Shown piece by piece: positions 5,840 to 8,891 of a DNA stretch of 8,891 nucleotides. Numbering within the stretch: the first letter of the stretch is position 1; every line of letters begins with the position of its first letter. This DNA is from Clostridiaceae bacterium (lineage in GTDB: Bacteria; Bacillota; Clostridia; Clostridiales; Clostridiaceae): contig DOKV01000091.1 of the NCBI GenBank assembly GCA_003510765.1, positions 1-8,891 of the forward strand. The letters are read 5' to 3'. Both the position numbers and the translations under genes were made by a program. The notes beneath the pieces are model-generated. The model ran no database searches. It saw only the letters and a program-made list of their open reading frames with translations, and was not told the origin of the DNA.

Positions 5840-8407
5840 ATGGCGTTAACCCCAATGATGCAACAATATTTTACCATCAAAGAGAAGTATCCAGACTGTA
5901 TTCTTTTTTACCGTTTGGGAGATTTTTATGAAATGTTTTTTGAGGATGCAGAACTTGCATCTAAGGAACTGGAACTGGTATTGACAGGAAGAGATTGCGG
6001 CTTGGAAGAAAGAGCCCCCATGTGTGGGGTTCCTTATCATGCAGCCAATGGTTATATCGGGAAACTCATTCAAAAGGGATATAAGGTAGGTATTTGTGAA
6101 CAAGTAGAAGATCCCAAAGAAGCCAAAGGTATTGTGAAACGGGATGTGATTCGTATTGTCACCCCAGGAACACTTCTAGATGAGAACTTCATGGACCAGG
6201 AAAGAAACAACTATGTCATGAGCATCTCTAAAGAAAAGGGGTGGTATGGGCTGGCGTTTTGTGATTTATCCACAGGAGAGTTTCAAAGCACCTTTGTGGA
6301 GGATCAGCTACAGCGCGTGGACAATGAAATCAGTAAATTTTCACCCAAGGAAATTTTGGTGCCAGATGAAGAGTTGAAGGATTACCTTGAAAAAAAATGG
6401 CGTGTTTTGGTGAGCTTAAAGCCCTTTGTCGCAGAAGAGGAGATTCCTGTTCAAAGCTATTTCAAAAGCGTATCCGGAGGATACAATGCCATGGTGGCTT
6501 CTGCCACAGGGATTTTACTGTCTTACTTGATCGAAACCCAGAAAACAGCACTGACAAATCTGACCCATTTAGAGGTGTACAACACGGAAGACACCATGAC
6601 TTTGGATGTGAATACCAAAAGAAACTTAGAGCTCACTGAAAACATCGTGGACAAAGGGAAGAGGGGAAGTCTCTTATGGGTACTGGATGCCACAGAAACG
6701 GCCATGGGCGGAAGAAACCTTCGTCGCTGGTTAGAAGCCCCCTTGGTGAGCAAAGAGCTCATCATGAAGCGTTTAGACGCAGTGGAAGCCTTCTACCAAA
6801 ATATTCATTTACTGGAGGATATGCGTGAAGCCTTAAAGGGTGTTTTTGACATTGAGCGTATTGTTTCTAAAATTGCCTTGAAAAGTGTGAATCCCAAAGA
6901 AATGCTTACGTTAAAGAAATCTCTGGGACACTTACCCATGGTGGAAAAGCTTCTAAAGCAAGTGGATTATGGAGAGCTTTCCAGGTTGGCCAAAAGACTG
7001 GATACCCTTGAGGATCTTTATCAGCTCCTTGATGAAAGCATCGAAGAGGATGCGCCCATGACCTTAAAAGAGGGTGGCATCATTAAGAGTAGTTACCACG
7101 AGGAGATCGCTGCTTTAAGAGATTTGAAGCAAAATGGCAAGCGCTACATAGCGGAAATGGAGCAAAAGGAGCGAGAGTTCACGGGCATCAAAAGCCTAAA
7201 GGTGGGCTACAATAAAGTCTTTGGCTATTATATAGAAATTTCTAAGTCCAATTATGGCAACATTCCGGAAGGGCGCTACGTAAGAAAACAAACCTTGGCC
7301 AATGCAGAACGCTTCATCACAGAAGAGCTGAAAACCATTGAAGAAGGGATTCTTGGCGCGGAAGAGAAGCTCTCTGTATTAGAACAAAAGGTTTTTCAAG
7401 AAGTACGAGAAAAAGTTGAGAAAGAAATTGAAAGACTAAAGCTAACAGCGCGGACTGTGGCAGACTTGGACGGGTATCAAAGCTTGGCCAAGGTAGCCAG
7501 GGATGAAAACTATGTGAAGCCAGAGATCAATGACACAGGACAGATCTCTATAGTAGAGGGAAGACATCCAGTGGTGGAACAAATGATGAAAAAAGGAGAA
7601 TTTGTCTCCAATGATCTCTTCATGGATCAAGAGAAGGAACGTTTTTTAATCATCACTGGACCTAATATGGCTGGGAAATCCACCTATATGCGACAAGTGG
7701 CACTCATGAGCCTCATGGCCCAAATAGGATCCTTTGTCCCTGCAAAGGAAGCCAATCTGCCGGTTTGTGATCGTATCTTCACAAGGATTGGGGCCTCGGA
7801 TGATTTGGCAGGCGGGAAATCCACCTTTATGGTGGAAATGAGTGAGGTTTCTGACATTCTTCACAGTGCCACCAAAGACTCGCTGATCATTTTAGATGAA
7901 GTGGGAAGAGGAACCAGTACCTATGATGGACTCTCCATCGCTTGGGCGGTGATTGAGCATATTCTTCAAGAAATCACTGGGGCAAAAACACTGTTTGCCA
8001 CCCATTATCATGAACTCACCGCTTTAGAAGGAGAGCTCCCAGGGGTGAAAAACTATTCGGTGCTGGTGAAAGAAGTGGGTAAAAACATTGCCTTTCTTCG
8101 AAAGATTGTCCCTGGTGGGGCCGATGAGTCCTATGGCATTGAAGTGGCAAGACTTGCTGGACTTCCCAAAAATCTACTGGGGAGGGCACAAGAAATTCTC
8201 AGGAGGCTAGAAAAGAAAGAGAAGCAAACAAAGAAGAATACTAGCACTGTAAAAGAAACCTCTACAGTCATGCAAATGGGCATTTTTGATTACGAAAAAG
8301 ACCAGCTTTTGGCGAGGCTAAAGGAACTGGATGTGCTAAATACCTCTCCCATGGATGCGCATAAGATTCTCTATGAGCTCTCCATGGACGCAAAGGAGAT
8401 GGAGTAG
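5840..8407 (+). CDS. mutS: DNA mismatch repair protein MutS
   Basis: An 855-residue MutS (MutS1 type), the ATPase that scans DNA as a dimeric clamp, binds mismatches and small loops, and recruits MutL. The mismatch-reading motif is Phe29-Tyr30-Glu31 ([13 protein letters not shown]) in domain I. Connector, lever and clamp domains follow. The ABC-type ATPase carries Walker [10 protein letters not shown] (607-615, Lys613), the signature region around [15 protein letters not shown], Walker B with Asp686-Glu687 ([16 protein letters not shown]), and the switch histidines in FATHYHEL. After a Lys/Thr-rich linker, QMGIF (812-816) fits the consensus of the sliding-clamp-binding motif (QxxLF-like). The C-terminus then ends in a helical dimerisation segment. 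Full normal length with no lesions seen. The gene overlaps mutL by one base, indicating one operon. It follows a terminator and its own -10 box, so it is probably expressed independently of miaB. Confidence 0.97.
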   Translation: MALTPMMQQYFTIKEKYPDCILFYRLGDFYEMFFEDAELASKELELVLTGRDCGLEERAPMCGVPYHAANGYIGKLIQKGYKVGICEQVEDPKEAKGIVKRDVIRIVTPGTLLDENFMDQERNNYVMSISKEKGWYGLAFCDLSTGEFQSTFVEDQLQRVDNEISKFSPKEILVPDEELKDYLEKKWRVLVSLKPFVAEEEIPVQSYFKSVSGGYNAMVASATGILLSYLIETQKTALTNLTHLEVYNTEDTMTLDVNTKRNLELTENIVDKGKRGSLLWVLDATETAMGGRNLRRWLEAPLVSKELIMKRLDAVEAFYQNIHLLEDMREALKGVFDIERIVSKIALKSVNPKEMLTLKKSLGHLPMVEKLLKQVDYGELSRLAKRLDTLEDLYQLLDESIEEDAPMTLKEGGIIKSSYHEEIAALRDLKQNGKRYIAEMEQKEREFTGIKSLKVGYNKVFGYYIEISKSNYGNIPEGRYVRKQTLANAERFITEELKTIEEGILGAEEKLSVLEQKVFQEVREKVEKEIERLKLTARTVADLDGYQSLAKVARDENYVKPEINDTGQISIVEGRHPVVEQMMKKGEFVSNDLFMDQEKERFLIITGPNMAGKSTYMRQVALMSLMAQIGSFVPAKEANLPVCDRIFTRIGASDDLAGGKSTFMVEMSEVSDILHSATKDSLIILDEVGRGTSTYDGLSIAWAVIEHILQEITGAKTLFATHYHELTALEGELPGVKNYSVLVKEVGKNIAFLRKIVPGGADESYGIEVARLAGLPKNLLGRAQEILRRLEKKEKQTKKNTSTVKETSTVMQMGIFDYEKDQLLARLKELDVLNTSPMDAHKILYELSMDAKEME
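8392..8398 (+). promoter_or_regulatory. Ribosome binding site for mutL inside the mutS end
   Basis: AAAGGAG lies within the last codons of mutS, 8 bases before the GTG at 8407. It supports the GTG start and translational coupling across the one-base TAGTG overlap. Confidence 0.8.
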
Positions 8408-8891
8408 TGGGAAGAATTAATGTTTTAACAAAGGATACGTTTAACAAAATTGCAGCGGGAGAAGTGGTGGAAAGACCCGCCTCCGTGGTGAAAGAGTTGG
8501 TGGAAAATGCCATCGATGCAGGAGCCACAGAAATTTATGTGGAAATCGCCGAAGGGGGCATTTCCCTCATGAAGATTGTGGATAATGGAGAAGGCATTTT
8601 GGCAGAAGATTTACGGAATGCTTTTCTTCCCCATGCCACCAGCAAAATAAAATCAGCAGAGGATTTGTTTTCCATCCATACCATGGGCTTTCGGGGAGAG
8701 GCTTTGTCAAGTATCGCCTCTGTGTCTAAGGTTTTGGCTAGATCTAAAACCAAGGACATGGATGGGCGAGAAATGCTCCTTGAAGGTGGAGAAATTCGAT
8801 ATGAAAAATACTCTCCCATGGACCAAGGCACCCTCATGGAGATCAAAGATCTATTTTACAACGTACCTGCACGAAAGAAGTTTCTAAAGAC
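8407..8891 (+). CDS. mutL: DNA mismatch repair protein MutL (N-terminal part, truncated by window end)
   Basis: The first 161 codons of MutL, the GHKL-family ATPase that couples mismatch recognition by MutS to strand incision. All N-terminal ATPase motifs are present: catalytic Glu30 and Mg-binding Asn34 in [12 protein letters not shown], Asp59-N-G-E-G63 (IVDNGEGI), HATSKI at 76-81, and the ATP lid [13 protein letters not shown] (91-103). The [12 protein letters not shown] segment is just before the window edge. The start is GTG at 8407, whose G is the last base of the mutS TAG stop. AAAGGAG precedes it by 8 bases, and the protein opens as (M)[23 protein letters not shown] as expected. Most of the gene, including the C-terminal domain with any DQHA(x)2E(x)4E endonuclease motif, lies outside, so endonuclease activity cannot be judged here. 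Confidence 0.97.
   Translation, partial: MGRINVLTKDTFNKIAAGEVVERPASVVKELVENAIDAGATEIYVEIAEGGISLMKIVDNGEGILAEDLRNAFLPHATSKIKSAEDLFSIHTMGFRGEALSSIASVSKVLARSKTKDMDGREMLLEGGEIRYEKYSPMDQGTLMEIKDLFYNVPARKKFLK

Noticed and set aside
1..8891. Defence island, phage, transposon or CRISPR content
   Set aside because: No repeat arrays, transposase, integrase or restriction signatures were seen in either strand. All genes are intact housekeeping or metabolic types.

Overview
The window reads as ordinary chromosomal DNA of a low-to-moderate GC Gram-positive anaerobe, most likely a member of Clostridia (Firmicutes/Bacillota). This is inferred from strong AGGAGG-type ribosome binding sites, the clostridial style of the MiaB and MutS proteins, an ECF-type S-component-like membrane protein, and the miaB / mutS-mutL neighbourhood common in that class. 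The species cannot be named from the sequence alone. No mobile element, CRISPR array, rRNA or tRNA gene was seen.

Layout. At 43-579 (+) is a small six-helix membrane protein resembling the substrate-binding S component of ECF vitamin transporters. At 713-1597 (+) is a GNAT-type acetyltransferase with its own extended -10 promoter, overlapped by a perfect 16-bp palindrome. It meets, tail to tail, a two-gene minus-strand operon (4054 down to 1646) encoding two different fold-type I PLP-dependent aminotransferases. A perfect 19-bp inverted repeat at 1601-1643 sits between the converging genes and probably terminates both. The 240-bp divergent region 4082-4321 carries a good sigma-A promoter for the aminotransferase operon, a -10 element for the next gene, and two short palindromes.

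On the right, all on the plus strand: miaB (4322-5647, TTG start), the radical-SAM methylthiotransferase that modifies A37 of tRNAs; a strong intrinsic terminator (5664-5697); a new promoter-like -10; then mutS (5840-8407) and the start of mutL (from 8407, running off the window). MutS and MutL are the mismatch recognition ATPase and its partner. The two genes overlap by one base and are almost certainly co-transcribed and translationally coupled.

Several starts were moved from the longest open frame. The longest frames of the acetyltransferase and of the upstream aminotransferase begin at or upstream of the predicted transcription start. Those of mutS and the downstream aminotransferase lack a ribosome binding site, while an internal ATG has one. 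I found no convincing novel multi-gene system. The items most worth a second look are the palindrome over the acetyltransferase promoter, the possible tandem-GNAT architecture of that protein, the paired aminotransferase operon, and the orphan S component.
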